This document shows, piece after piece, positions 22,118 through 34,363 of a DNA stretch of 64,000 nt (within the stretch, counting starts at the first letter, position 1; the number at the start of each line of letters is the position of its first letter). The DNA lies in the NCBI RefSeq assembly GCF_933775445.1, contig NC_065877.1:5704001-5768000 (forward strand), in the 5' to 3' direction. The position numbers and the translations under genes are program-made. The DNA is from Argentina anserina (taxonomy: Eukaryota; Streptophyta; Magnoliopsida; Rosales; Rosaceae). Under the pieces are notes generated by a model that was not told where the DNA came from, did no database searches, and saw nothing but the letters and a program-made list of their open reading frames with translations.

Positions 22118-23766
22118 TCATCCTTGAGTTTCAGCATCCATAGGTTCAGCTTCTGTCGAGCCTTCCACTTTATCACCCTTCTTACCTGCAATGATCAAAC
22201 ATTAGGAATCAAATATTACAAAAGACTACAGCAAACTGATAGTGGAGCTACTAGCACAACATTTATCCAGCTTTACCTTTCTTCTTCTTCCCACCACCTT
22301 TCTTCTTTGTCTTTGTGCCCAAGGCCAACCATGCTTTGATTTCAGGATCATCTACTTGCTTTGTGGGCTGGAGCTCCTGTAGGGGATGAGATGTAATCCG
22401 GTCTGATCCATTTGGCATGAGCAATACGGTGAACTTGATGTGAGCGACAAAATCACCTGCAAAACCATCAATTCTTATGAACAGTTCATTTTAAGTTATC
22501 AGAATATTATCTACCGGGGTTTCAAAGAAAAGGTGAGAAGATTAATACCAGGCTTCTCGTGCAGCACAGGGTATGGCTGCAAAAGATCATGGTTGACGCA
22601 CTCAACTAAACCCAGACGAGCCCTTTTCTCTTCCAAAGCTCTAATGACAGCCAAACTAAACACTTAGAAGCCAAAATAACATATAGTAAAGTGAAATAAC
22701 TAACAGAAGGTTAAGATACCTTGCAGTGAATGGCATAAGGGGAAATTTCTGGCTAATTTCACTAAAAATGAACCTAGAGGCCTTCATCTTCAGGTGATAG
22801 CTCTTGTCCACAGCTCTCTTGTATATAGTTGTTTGCTTCTCATCCAGTACCTTTGGCTGCAAATCATTTTAAGATGTTATGATGATGATGATAAATTTAG
22901 AATATCAATGCTAGTAGGCTGATCATGACTCCTCTATTACCTTCCCTTCGCCTGTGCTTGCTACAATATCAATAGCATAAACTTCATTCTCCTCGAACTC
23001 TGCCTCCTCAACTCTTGTCTCTGGATTGGATACACTCAATATGACCTTGTTTGCATCTATCACAAACTGCTTCATCTGGTGGCTAAGAACACCTTCAACA
23101 ATTTTGCAATCGTAAGCAGCAGCAACCTTTTGAATCGCCTCTGTTACATCTTTGTTCTATAGCACCAAAAAGAAAGGAGAAATATAAGTAAACAATGTGG
23201 TAGTACTAGCTTCATTTGACAAAGAATGAGCAGGTATGTGCAAAGATATAACTGAACACACTAATTAATGTGGTCTGATCGCCCCAATTCAAAACAAAAA
23301 CCAAGACCACGAGTGACCCAATATTGAAATGGGGATCAGAAAGATTGTAATCCAATTTCATTGGAGCGCATCTCCATGGGTTCAGTAAGGAGAAGGTTCA
23401 AGCAGAGTGGATTTCATTTGATGTACGCACAAATAAAATCCTGGAAATTACTTTCCAGCTTTCCAAGAAGAACTATGTGCAATTTCCAAATCCACAGTAA
23501 CAGTTAAATTAACGAACAACGCTGTAACAATTTCAAGACCACGCAAAGATGATTAGGTTGATATCTATCAGAGTAACTATGACAAATAAGCCTCATCTGG
23601 ATGTAGGTCCATAGCTTTTAATAGCATTCATCATATAGAATTAGGGTACCAATGGATCCTAGTTCAGAAGTAAAGCAGGAAGAAACTGAATGTTGTAAAG
23701 CACTAAAACAAATTCCAACCAAATCAATTAAAATCACAACAAAACATCAGCAATTAATTGGATTCC

Positions 23767-23806
<40 letters not shown>

Positions 23807-26011
23807 ATAATTGACAGGAAATCATACATATGACCCTCCATCAGTGTAACTATGACAAATGAAGCTTCATTGGATTAAATCCATAGCCATTAATAGCTTA
23901 TCATCATGGAGAGATATCATGGTAAATTGGTTATCATGGAGATGTTCGTAAAACGAAAATCCCATGAAATGAAAAACAACACGAGACTATGATAGTAAAC
24001 CTCAATAAGCATGCAGTTATTTCCAAGGGCACTAAAATAACATCAGCTAACATAGGACAATAAGGATGTATAAATACTGCCATCAAAATAAATAAAAAGA
24101 TGTAGGATATCAAAAATTAGTACAGCCAGTCTACAGGCAAGCACAATATAGACAACAGGGAAGAGGAAATCAAGATTACAGATTACATACAGCAAAGTGG
24201 CCTTGCAAATATAACTTATAGTAAGAGGGTAGAGCAATGTTGGCCATCAGAGGACATTAAGAATGGACAACAAAAGAGTCCAACCTAAGCAGTCCATCCA
24301 TAGCTAAGCATGATATAGGCAACAGGGAAAAAGAGGAAATCAACAAATCATAATCACCTCGGCAAAGTTGCCTAGAAACTATATAAAATGGGGGAAGTTA
24401 AAGTACTGTTTGACATGAACATGAAGAGCAGACAGAAAGACATCTACTCATAGCTGGTTCACTACCAACGATAATATGGGCAACAGGGAAAAAGAGGAAA
24501 CCAACAAATCATAATTTCCTCGGCAAAGTTGCCTTGATAGTGTATCTTTTTTAGAAATTGAAGTAATTTTGGCCCACAGAGGACATTAAAAATGACCAAA
24601 GAATTATGTTCAGTCACACCATCCAAAGCCAAGCAATATAGGCAACAGGGAAAAAGAGGTAATCAATGAAGAATAGATCACCTCGGCAAAGTTGCCATCG
24701 AACCAGCAGTAGAAAGTCATTATTATCAAACTTGTAAATGTTAGCCAAACAGGGAAATTACAGTTTAAGAACCCTCACACAATGTTAGCATCAATGAAAA
24801 CACAGAAATATTATGAGAGCCTACTATTTTCCCTCCAATCGAACAAAAGAATTCCCCTTCAGGGTAACTATGACAAGAAGCACCATCTGGATCTAAGTCC
24901 ATAGCTCATACAAAAATCTCATCATCAGGGGGTAAGAGACATAATGAAGAAAATTTAACCAAAGGCAACTTGTACCTATAAAAGTCAAAGTTGAAAGGCT
25001 TAACCCAAGTCAGTAACAATTAATGACAGAACAAAGAAAAACATCAAAATCATTCAACGCAATGCACCCCAAAATTCACATCAACAATTAGGCAACCAGC
25101 AATATTTGCAAATTAGCAAAATCAAACAAGCAGGTATACCACAATACTACCAATTCACGTAAAATTACCTTCTTTCCTGGCTTAACAAGCCTCAAGGCAA
25201 CTTCAGCAGCAGTGTTAGCAGCAGCGATAACATCTGCAGCCCTTCCTGTAACGGCCCCTGCTTGAATAGCATGTGTGTGTGCGACTATGGCAATGAATCC
25301 ATCTATATGACAACCCATATCACTGCACAACACCAAAGTCCCATTACTCCACTGACTTACGCATCACCTAGTGTACAAATCATAACGAGGGCTTACATCT
25401 TTACGAGATCCCCTTCTTCGAGCACTGTCTCATCACTGGCAAGTGGAGAGAAATGACATATGGTGTTGTTCACAGAAATGGAAGTCGGGAAAGCTACGCC
25501 GCGTTCAATCTTCTTCTTTGCACTCTTGTACATGTTTCCGGTTTGCCTTCAAAACAAACACAACAAATAAATTATCACATTACTCGACGCAGAGCACAGT
25601 TAAACACACTTTTGTAAGCTACAAACAAAAAAATCAATGCTAACAACCAAAGCTAACACAACATACTCTCTGATATATGAATCACCAATCTCACAAACGT
25701 CGACGATCTTAGCTTTCGGCTTGCATTCCGCAATCACTCGCTGCAAGGCCTCTGCAGATTATCACAAAAATGAACACAATCAGCTATAAATGAACACATT
25801 ATCAACACGACATTAAACTTCATCATATCAAACCTAGCATTTGCTCTATTTCACCGACTCTCATAAATCAATACAAAATCAAATTCTGAGGTGAGACAAA
25901 ACAGAGAGAAAAATTACTGTTGACAATCTCAGCGGCACTCTTGTATTTGGTGACAACTTCAGGAGATGTGAGATCCAACTCCTTCTCCTCCCTCTCGTCG
26001 TCGGATGACAT
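22118..26011 (-). CDS. EBP1: EBP1-like proliferation-associated protein (M24 fold)
   Basis: Nine exons: 26011–25918, 25751–25667, 25546–25397, 25322–25169, 23156–22941, 22856–22720, 22640–22549, 22456–22277, 22185–22118, giving 391 aa, the usual plant EBP1 length. The protein starts [20 protein letters not shown]. It carries the pita-bread M24 aminopeptidase fold ([47 protein letters not shown]). The C-terminus is a lysine-rich tail ([15 protein letters not shown]), a nucleic-acid-binding and nucleolar signal in this family. EBP1 proteins have lost peptidase activity. They bind ribosomes and rRNA and regulate growth and cell size. Intron 4 is about 2 kb and filled with local repeats. Other introns are short. 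Confidence 0.93.
23770..23804. repeat. (AT)n microsatellite in EBP1 intron 4
   Basis: About 17 uninterrupted TA dinucleotides. Confidence 0.9.
24090..24720. repeat. About 162-bp tandem repeat, four copies, in EBP1 intron 4
   Basis: The core ACAGGGAAAAAGAGGAAAYC followed by CCTCGGCAAAGTTGCC occurs near 24317, 24478 and 24640, with a more diverged copy near 24152. Spacing is 161–165 bp. Each unit also contains an AAGC…ATATAGGC lead-in. Confidence 0.8.
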
Positions 26012-27455
26012 CGTTGCAAAGCTTCGGAAACCGGATTGTGTGACCTGAAATCGGAAATGAAGTTATAACGGAAACCGGCGACGAAGAAGAAGAAGAAGAA
26101 GCAATTTGAATTGAAGGACTGGATGTGAGGTGATAGCAGACCTGGGTGGTAGAGGCGAGTGCTGGAGCTGAGTGAGAGTTTGGATTAGGGTTTTTGAGAA
26201 GAGAGGTGGCTTGGTAGAAAGCGCTAGGGTTTCAACGTGCGGCTGCGTTTGCTTATATAGGATTTTTCGGTCGCTGCTTCTTGTAGGGTTCTAATTTTGC
26301 ATATTTATTAAATATCGTAATATCATACTTCTAAAAAAAACTATGTACGGTTTTACCTTTACTAGTGTAAAATTGCTAATTGTTTTGATCCTTAATGGCG
26401 ATTATTGTTAGAGGAAAATTCATTACCAGCCACTCAACTCTACCTAGACTCACAAAAGTACTAATGTGTACCTAGACTCAATATTTGCTATCAACAACAT
26501 ACTTATGTAATTCGATGAATCCATCGTGAAATATGAACACAGTGATAGAGCCGTGACACCCCTAATGAATAACGGACTTTCTTTTTAAAAGAATATGGGG
26601 TGTCAAATTCATTAGATGAAAATATAAAATTACATCATATGCACGACTCGCAAAGATGCCATGATTTCGACATAAGAGAGTCATGAAAAGTGTTGGGTTT
26701 GATGATCTAATCTTCCTCTTTTGAATTACAATACTAAGCCCACAGTCTCTGCTGAGATTGAGAGGTCACTTGGGCATAGATTGAGCATCCCTGACCTTAC
26801 TCATAAGTGGGTTGAGTGGCCATGAGAGACAATCATGTGCCCAAGGAAAAAAGTGTATTTGGACATTGAATTGCAAGGCATGACTTGACTTTCAAGTGGA
26901 CCTTGATTTAGGAATACTGTTTTGCCTATGTATTATTGTTGTTTGGCCTATGTTTGTTTTTCACTACCATTGGAGATAGACATGTTTCAAATCATAAGCA
27001 GACATATGGTAAGGTTATACACGGCTATTATGATTTACAAATACCGTAACATCATGGGAATTCAAATTATATTTAGAAAAGGAAATTACTTTTGAGATAT
27101 GTATTGTGTTTCTAGTTCCATTATTTTTAAGTTATTTGTGGTTTGAATTATTAATGATTTATCAAAGTTGAGTTTTTTAGAACGTGGAATCAAACTAGAT
27201 GTCTTTGTGAGTTCGTGAAATTTGTTTTATCAGGTTAACAACTGAAATGTTATCACGAGTGTGACATGAGTCGAACTCATAACATCTCACTTAACAAAAC
27301 GAAAACTGTGCATTTATAAAATTTACATAGCATTTTTCGCACATCAGAGCTAATTTTACTTGGCATAGTGCTTCATGCATACTAATTCTACTTAGCAATT
27401 GATGTCATTCCTCCATAGTAGTTGTCCCCTAAATTTGGAACCAAATATAAATGTC
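26012..27455. other. EBP1 promoter side and spacer
   Basis: The first 260 bp are the EBP1 leader and promoter. A 5'-UTR intron is possible, with donor CCCAG|GTCTGC near 26140 and acceptor TTTCAG near 26046 on the minus strand. The remaining 1.1 kb is AT-rich with no coding signal. Around 27260 a GAGTTCGACTCATG stretch resembles a polymerase III B box but has no clear partner. Confidence 0.35.
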
Positions 27456-27460
27456 CAAAG

Positions 27461-27777
27461 TGGTAGAACCAAACTGGTGAGGACGGGATTTGCAGAAGAA
27501 AATAGGATAAGCTGAAAAGAGTTGAATGCATAATTGTTCATTCCTTCATATGCCCCCAAAGGGCTTCGGGTTACAAGTTTTAAAGGAAGAGCCATAGAGA
27601 TTATCTTCCAGATAAAAGGGAAAATGTGCCACGTTTTGCAGGACCCCATTAGAGCTTGTAACTATTACTACTGTATTTAATATAATGTAATACACAGAAC
27701 TCAGGATTAAGAGGGTGTTAAGAAAGTGATCCTAACACGTAGCTTGATTAGGATGGGGATTAGGGATGGTCCTAACA
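27461..27777 (-). repeat. 3' LTR of the Gypsy element
   Basis: 317 bp. The minus strand begins TGTTAGGACCATCCC and ends GGTTCTACCA. The inner edge abuts GGGGGTGGGACT, a polypurine-like tract. Confidence 0.9.
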
Positions 27778-27779
27778 AG

Positions 27780-28592
27780 TCCCACCCCCTTGAGTGGGTG
27801 CTTGTCCACGAGCACCGAATTAGGGATGCATAGCCATGATTGAAGCTGTTGGTTCCTAAGTAGCATCATCATCAAGTAATGTTCTAAACAACGATTAACC
27901 ACCTTGGTTTGCCCGTCCGATTGAGGATGATATGCCGAGCTATGACACAGCTGAGTACCCTGCAATTGATGAAAAGCCTTCCAAAAATGACTAATAAAGA
28001 TTGGATCTCGATCACTCACAATCTCCTTAGGCATTCCGTGTAAGCGGAAAACCTCCTTGGTGAATACAGCAGCGATACCGGCAGCAGTGTAAGGATGAGA
28101 CACTGGAATGAAATGGCCATATTTGGACAAGCGATCAACTACCACCATTATAGCATTGTGGCCTTGAGAGAGCGGAAGACCGTCAACAAAATCCATTGAT
28201 ATGTCCGAGAACACTTCTTCCGGAACCGGAAGAGGTTAAAGAAGACCTGGAGGTCTAATGGTCTCATAAGCTTGGCGTTGGCACTGGTCACATGCTGCAA
28301 TGTACTCCTTGATGGTTTGTCGCATTCCTGGCCAAGCGAAACTACGACGAATACAAGCATAAGACCTCAAATAGCCTGAATGGCCTGCTTGCAAGGAAGA
28401 GTGGTACTCAAAGAGTAACTTGGGTCGCCAATCTGAGGAGGCAGGAACAAAGAAACGATCTTTGTAGAGAAAACGATCGTTGGAGATGGTAAATCCTGCC
28501 TTTGTAGGTTGGCCAGCTCGGATAGCAGCCATAATTGACTGAGCCTCAGTGTCTCGGTTACAAGCCTGTGCAATTTGATCCATAAAATTCAA
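27780..28592 (-). pseudogene. Gypsy integrase, truncated
   Basis: The zinc-binding H2C2 part (AGHSGYLRSY, CDQCQRQAYE) precedes the catalytic core (MDFVDGLPLSQG, SDRDPIFISHFW, YHPQSDGQTKVVNRCLE). A stop at about 28236 interrupts it. After the catalytic glutamate the sequence jumps to a short tail and the LTR. The C-terminal domain is deleted. Confidence 0.85.
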
Positions 28593-28661
28593 AACTGGGG
28601 CAGAAATTGAATGAATGGCGCAAACCTCGAATTGTCGAGATAAAGCATCAGGAACTGTATT

Positions 28662-29498
28662 TTAGGCACCGGCGCGGTACTGAATCTCATAATCATACCC
28701 CAATAGTTTGGATAACCACTTGTGTTGTGACGGCGTCGTGATGCGTTGATCAAGCAGGTGGCAAAGGATATGGTGGTCTGTAAGGACGAGGAACTGATTA
28801 CCCAATAAGTAGTGGCGCCATTTATTGACCGCAAAGAGGATCGCCATCATTTCTTTATCATAAGCGGAAAGCTGTTGATGTGCATGAGAGAGAGCTTTGC
28901 TAAGATAAGCAACTGGGTGTTTCTCCTGCGTCAATATTGCACCCAACCCCATGCCCGACGCATCAGTCTCGACAACAAATTGCTTGGAAAAATCTGGTAA
29001 TTGGAAGACCGACGCAGAGGTGACTGCGGCCTTGAGAGCATCAAAAGCGGCGGTGGCTGCAGGTGTCCACACAAAATTATCTTTTCTCAGAAACTCAGTG
29101 AGGGGTTTTACTATTATCCCAAAGTTTTTCACCAAACGGCGATAATAGCCTGCTAATACGAGAAAGCCACGTAAGGCTTTGACTGAAGTGGGCAAGGGCC
29201 AAGCAAGTAGGCTACTGACTTTGTCTGGATCGGCTGCCACACCTTTTTTGGAGATGACATGGCCCAAATATTTGATGGTGGGCTGAGCAAAGTCGCATTT
29301 AGATTCCTTGAGCTTCAAATCATTTTCCCTAAGAAGGGAAAAAACTTCGGCAAGCAAGGTTATATGAGAATCTAAATCTTTGCTATACACCAAAATGTCA
29401 TCAAAAAATACTAACACACCCTTGCGTAATAAAGGCTTAAGCAATGAATTCATAAGTGCTTGAAATGTAGATGGAGCATTAGAAAGACCAAAAGGCAT
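28662..29498 (-). pseudogene. Gypsy reverse transcriptase palm and RNase H
   Basis: MPFGLSNAPSTFQALMN, the catalytic box VFFDDILVYS and the thumb are followed by RNase H (VVETDASGMGLGAILTQ, AYDKEMMAILFAVNKWRHYL). This stretch is open for 278 codons. Confidence 0.88.
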
Positions 29499-29637
29499 TA
29501 CTACAAATTCATAATGACCTTCATGTGTGCGAAATGCAGTTTTTGTGGATGTCTACTTCATTCATGCGAATTTGGTGGTAGCCGGAGTGGAGGTCAAGCT
29601 TGGTGAAAAGAGTGGCTCCATATAATTCGTCAAGTAA

Positions 29638-30458
29638 CTAATCAACTATCGGAATAGGAAACTGATCTTTAATGGTCACGGCATTGAGGGCTCTATAATC
29701 AACACAAAAACGCCATGTGCCTTCTTTCTTGCGGACAAGGAGGACCGGAAAAGAAAAAGGGCTCCGACTAGGTCGTATGAGACCTTGGGCGAGCATCTCA
29801 CGGACTTGGGCTTCCAATTCAGACTTTTGAGAATAAGCATATCTATACGGTCGAACATTGACCGGTTTGGTATTGGGCTGCAACGGGATGCAGTGATCAA
29901 TGGGCCGTGGGGGAGGTAAGCCCATCGGTGCAGCGAACAAATCACTGAAAGAATGTAGCAACTCCTGGATACTTTGAGCATGGGTCTGTTGATGCTCCAA
30001 TTTGGGTTCGGGTGGGTAGGGATAAGTATCCAACTGTTATGAAGATAATAAAGCACTAAGTCCAGTGGAGCCACAGAGGATGGTTTGTTGGTTATACCTT
30101 GCAGAACGTGGAATTGGCCTTGAGCTGTGAAAGCCATAACTTTATCGGGGAAATGCCACCCCATAAAACCCAAAGTATCCAGCCATTGGACCCCGAGAAG
30201 GAGATCACATTCATCAACCGAAAGGAGAAGAAATGAGCTGGTAAAGTGATAGCTTTGGATGGTAACTGTTACATTCTCTGCCATCCCGGACGGTTTGACC
30301 GGTTCACCAGTCACCGACTTGAAGCGGAGGTTTGATGGGGGAACAATGGTACAACCCAACTTTGTTGCAACTTCCGGATTGAGGAAGTTCATAGCGGAGC
30401 CACAATCAACAAATAATCTGATTGGGTGGTTGTTGATGGAACCTTCGAATCTCATCAT
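29638..30458 (-). pseudogene. Gypsy protease and N-terminal reverse transcriptase
   Basis: Protease is at 30458–30060 with the active-site segment LFVDCGSAMNF; the usual D-S/T-G is D-C-G here. A frameshift near 30040 leads to reverse transcriptase (RPYRYAYSQKSELE, SFPVLLVRKKEGTWRFCVDY, PIPIVD). A stop at about 29638 and a further frameshift near 29530 separate it from the next part. Confidence 0.85.
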
Positions 30459-30539
30459 TTCACTGATTCGGTTCGTGGTAATAGCATGGATGGGTAAGGC
30501 TGTATTTTGATCTGGTGGTGGGTTACATTCTTCCTCTTC

Positions 30540-32018
30540 TTATGCATACCTCTCTGTCTCAGTGGGTTCACAAATGGTAGGGGCTTCTAGAATTGCCATA
30601 ATTGGCTTCTTGCAAATATGGTTCCAAGACCATTTGTCGTCACAGTGAAGGCATAGACCTTTGGCTCTGCGCTCTCTCTGGGAATTGGCTGGCCAGTGAC
30701 GGAACTGAGTATCAAAATTTGTTCTTGGTTGATAGTGGGTTGGACCATTGGAGGCAGATGGGGATTGGGCACGGTTCTGTGATAGAGGAATGGTGGTGGA
30801 ATTGGGGATTGGGTTTGAAAGTGATGTGGTAGGGGAATGTGGTGGCCTGTTTAAACTTTGCCAAGGAAAAGGACGGGGGAAACGGCTCACATTCTTGTCT
30901 TGTAGTTTGGCTTCATACCTTCGGGCTAGGCGTTGGGCAGTGGCCAGGGAAGGAGGATCCAAAAGTCTGACGTCATGTTGTATCTCCGGTTTCAAACCAC
31001 CCAAGAATATATATTTGAAATCGTTGTCGGTCCATTCTGGAATCCGACAGGCCAAAACGGTGAATTCTGAAATGAAGACATCGACCGACGAACGTTGTTG
31101 TAGGCGAGTGATACTCGTCTTGTAGTCAGTGATGGTACCTCCTCCAAAGTGCTCCAAGAAGGAAGCCACAAATTGTTCCCAAGTGTAATTGGGGTTTCTC
31201 TGCTCAAAGAAATTCATCCAATGTGAGGGGTTGGGACCGAAGTGAGCAGCAACAGTGGAAATACGCGCCTCCGGCGGTATTTGTTGTGAACGGAGGTACC
31301 TCTCCGCCATGGCGAACCAGCCGGTAACATCCTCTCCCATGAAACAGGGAAGTTCAATCTTAGGTGGGCGGTAGTATGGTTGTTGGTGGTGATGGTTGTG
31401 GTTGTGAGGTTGTGGTTGTACATTTGGGATGTGGTGAAGGTTGTTCTGTAACTGAGGTCGTGGTGTAGGCGAAGTGAGAGGGTTGATGGGGTGGTTGTAC
31501 TGTAGAGGAGTCGGATAGGGGGTTGTATATGTGGGTTGAGCGGTGGTGTAAGATGGTGTTTGTGGGGAATTGTGTAGGTGGATAGATGGGAGTGGTGGGG
31601 CTGGGGTTTGTGGCAGAGGCAGGGCTGATGGAGTAAAGCTGCCAAATTGGAGATTTGAGCTGGTGTGAGGCAGAGTTGTTGATGCCACGACGCTCAGATG
31701 TAGACTGTCGTTGGGCATGGCATTGTTCCGGAGCAGGAGTTTCTCAAACAAATCCAGCTTAGCGGCTACCCGATCTTCGTGTTCCTGCCTACGCTCGGTG
31801 GATCGGTCCAATGCCATGTGCAATTCATCTCGGACGATCTCGATGGCCTGACGGACTTCTGTAAGGTGGGTTTGGGTTACTTCCTCGGGTTGGAAGGATG
31901 GAGATGGAATGTCGGTTGGGGTTGCAGAGTTGATAGGGAGGTCAGCGGAAGATATGGGTATGTTGGGTGGTGGAGGTGTCGGTGAATGGTAATTTGAAGA
32001 CACTTGGAGCCCCCTCAT
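30540..32018 (-). pseudogene. Gypsy Gag, 492 aa before a stop
   Basis: The frame starts 22 bp after the primer site. A Pro/Thr/Asn-rich N-terminal third precedes the retrotransposon Gag core (GEDVTGWFAMAERYL, WEQFVASFLEHFGG). A zinc-knuckle remnant (CLHCDDKW…HIC) lies near the end. A TAA at 30540–30542 separates it from protease in the same frame. In plants gag-pol is normally one frame, so this is most simply a nonsense mutation. Confidence 0.85.
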
Positions 32019-32040
32019 GATGGGAGTCTCTGATACCAGA

Positions 32041-32357
32041 TGATATAACCAAACTGGTGAGGACGGGATTTGCAGAAGAAAAGAGGATAAGCTGAAAAGA
32101 GTTTAATGCATAATTGTTCATTCCTTCATATGTCCCCAAAGGGCTCCGGGTTACAAGTTTTAAAGGAAGAGCCATAGAGATTATCTTCGAGATAAAAGGA
32201 AAAATATGCCACGTCTTGCAGGACCCCTTTAGAGCTCGTAACTATTACTACTGCATTTAATATAATGTAATACACATAACTGAGGATTAAGAGAGTGTTA
32301 AGAAAGTGATCCTAACATGTAGCTTGATTAGGATGGGGATTAGGGATGGTCCTAACA
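32041..32357 (-). repeat. 5' LTR of the Gypsy element
   Basis: 317 bp. The minus strand begins TGTTAGGACCATCCC and ends GGTTATATCA, followed at once by the tRNA-Met primer site. Confidence 0.9.
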
Positions 32358-32362
32358 CAAAG

Positions 32363-32906
32363 GAAGTTAGGGATATAGGAAAGATATTACAAGTTGATAC
32401 TAAACTTTATGCTCAGACATCATAATCTGGATTCTGGACAATATGTACTATTGTAGTCATTGTACGCTATCAATAAATTTGGAATATTAGACATTTGACG
32501 CGAACTTGTAAGCAAGTGGTGGTGTATTGAGTCAAAGGACGATTTTGTTCCTTTTCTCTTCACAATGTATATCAATATTGACGAGTCATTTAAGAGAATA
32601 AGATGAGTTCTTTATTCACCAAAAAAGAGTATAGAACAATACTGACACAAAATACATGCATGGAAGTCTTCCTCACACATCAAATGTCATGTTCCCTCTT
32701 TTCTCGTTATGAATTTGTTTCAGAAAGAAGGTTTGCTCTACAATCTAACCTCTTAAACTTAATAAGCTGCTGATAAGATCATAGAGAGTCGTTGCTCTTT
32801 ATGAGAAGCCAAAGAAACTCCGAACTAATGACTTGAGATATTATTATGCTTGTAATCAGATAAATTACCAGAACAAGCAAAACCAATGAGATGAAACCAT
32901 TGATAC
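32363..32906. other. Spacer, probable 3' flank of the carrier gene
   Basis: AT-rich, no coding signal seen. Confidence 0.4.
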
Positions 32907-33495
32907 CTATAAGGCAGCAACATGAAGATGTTGTCCCTCGTACAAACCTATTACTTGGTCAGCCACTCCCCACATAATGGCCTGCCCCGGCGGTATCCTC
33001 ATGAGCCGCGGCAACAGTCCTCTCCACAAGGCACGAAACCCTTCCTCAACATATACTGTTCTCATGGTATGGAAAAGGCCTTTGTATTTCAACTCGCCAT
33101 CTCCTCTGCCCTGAGCCATGAGCCTTGTCTTGACAACATCAAAGGGATTGTTGCAAATGGGACCTGCTGTTCCTGCGATGAAACCTGAAATCATAGACTG
33201 CCATGGTAGCAGAACTCTGCCGTCTCCTTCATGCTTCTTCCACAGGAGAATATCACATGCATTTTTGGCTGAAAACATGGTCGCCTGGTTTGTCCCATTG
33301 CGCATAACAGTTGGACAAGCCCCGGACCAAAGCCCACGAATGCCTTCCTCACTGATGATCCTACGAGCACAGTGTACAGGACCCTTGTACTTTAGAAGAT
33401 CATGACTCAATCCTCTCTGTTGCTGCAGTCTGATTTTCACCACCTGCATAAAATACAATTTTAACAAAAAACTACTTAGCTCTTCCTAATCAAGC

Positions 33496-33536
<41 letters not shown>

Positions 33537-34363
33537 GTGCGAACATGCATCCAAAATAGATTTTATATGTGTATTAAGAAACTCATAAGCTACTGCAGTT
33601 TCCGAATAATCGCAGCTCTTCCCAGTTCCCATTATCCTAATTAAACTAGCTATGGGGTCTCTTAAACTATATATCCTTTATAGTCAATAAACACCCGTGT
33701 CAAAACTTTTCATACGGTACTTTTTTGATGAAATTCAAACACAAATCAACCTAACCCTCAAAAATGAAAATTCTTAGTCTAATTCAAAACTGAAAATCAA
33801 CCAAAACAAAATTGATACGTTCTGCTAATTTTCAAACCTAAGTAAACCTACTATTGCCAAAAAAATGAAACAATAATAACCTGGAAATGGTATCATGCAT
33901 GCCAACTCCCTATATCAAAACACAACTACGATAGTAAGCGTAATATAAATGCAGTTACCTCAAAAGGAGTGACAATAACAAGAGCTTCAAGCACTCCGGC
34001 GCCAAACCCGGAAATGAACCGGCCGTGATTACTGACTTTCCCGGTCTTGGCGTCCTTAAACACGCCCTGAAGCACCGCATTGGATCCCATGCGCAGCGCG
34101 TACTTCAGCGTAAGATGCGTTGCGAAGGGGGTCAACCCCTTCCACAGAGCCCTCACGCCTTCCGTGCGGGACACGGTGGCACCGCAGTGGATGATTCCCC
34201 GGTAGGCCCTGGTGCGATCCAGCTGCATTCGCGTCTTGATGACATCAATGGGCTGGAGGCACGATGCCTCGACAATCCCACCGAAGGAGCCCGATATGGC
34301 CTTCACGTAGGGCGGGATGGGAGTCTTGAAGACGCTAGGGGAGTCGCTCTGAGTTTTCCCCAT
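32907..34363 (-). CDS. SFC1: Mitochondrial succinate/fumarate carrier
   Basis: Two exons: 34363–33959 and 33443–32907, 313 aa. Three carrier repeats are present, each with a signature close to PX[DE]XX[KR]: QPIDVIKTRM, TPFEVVKIRLQ (spanning the splice) and NPFDVVKTRLM. Each is followed by a RALWKG/GLWSG/ALWRG segment. This is the six-helix SLC25 fold of the inner mitochondrial membrane. Length and sequence fit Arabidopsis mSFC1 (309 aa), which exchanges succinate for fumarate and links fatty-acid-derived succinate to the TCA cycle and gluconeogenesis in germinating seeds. The start at 34363 gives a normal short N-terminus. The single intron holds an (AT)n run. Confidence 0.92.
33499..33533. 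repeat. (AT)n microsatellite in the carrier intron
   Basis: About 17 AT dinucleotides. Confidence 0.9.

Larger units (their letters stand above)
27461..32357 (-). mobile_element. Degenerate Ty3/Gypsy retrotransposon with internal deletion
   Basis: The element is 4,897 bp with 317-bp LTRs at 27461–27777 and 32041–32357 and a target duplication CAAAG at 27456–27460 and 32358–32362. The primer site TGGTATCAGAGA (minus strand, 32040–32029) directly follows the 5' LTR. By eye the LTRs differ at about 17 of 317 positions (5%), so it is far older than the Copia element. Pol order is protease, reverse transcriptase, RNase H, integrase, which defines Gypsy. The integrase C-terminal part and any chromodomain are missing, and several stops and frameshifts occur. 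It is not autonomous. Confidence 0.93.
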
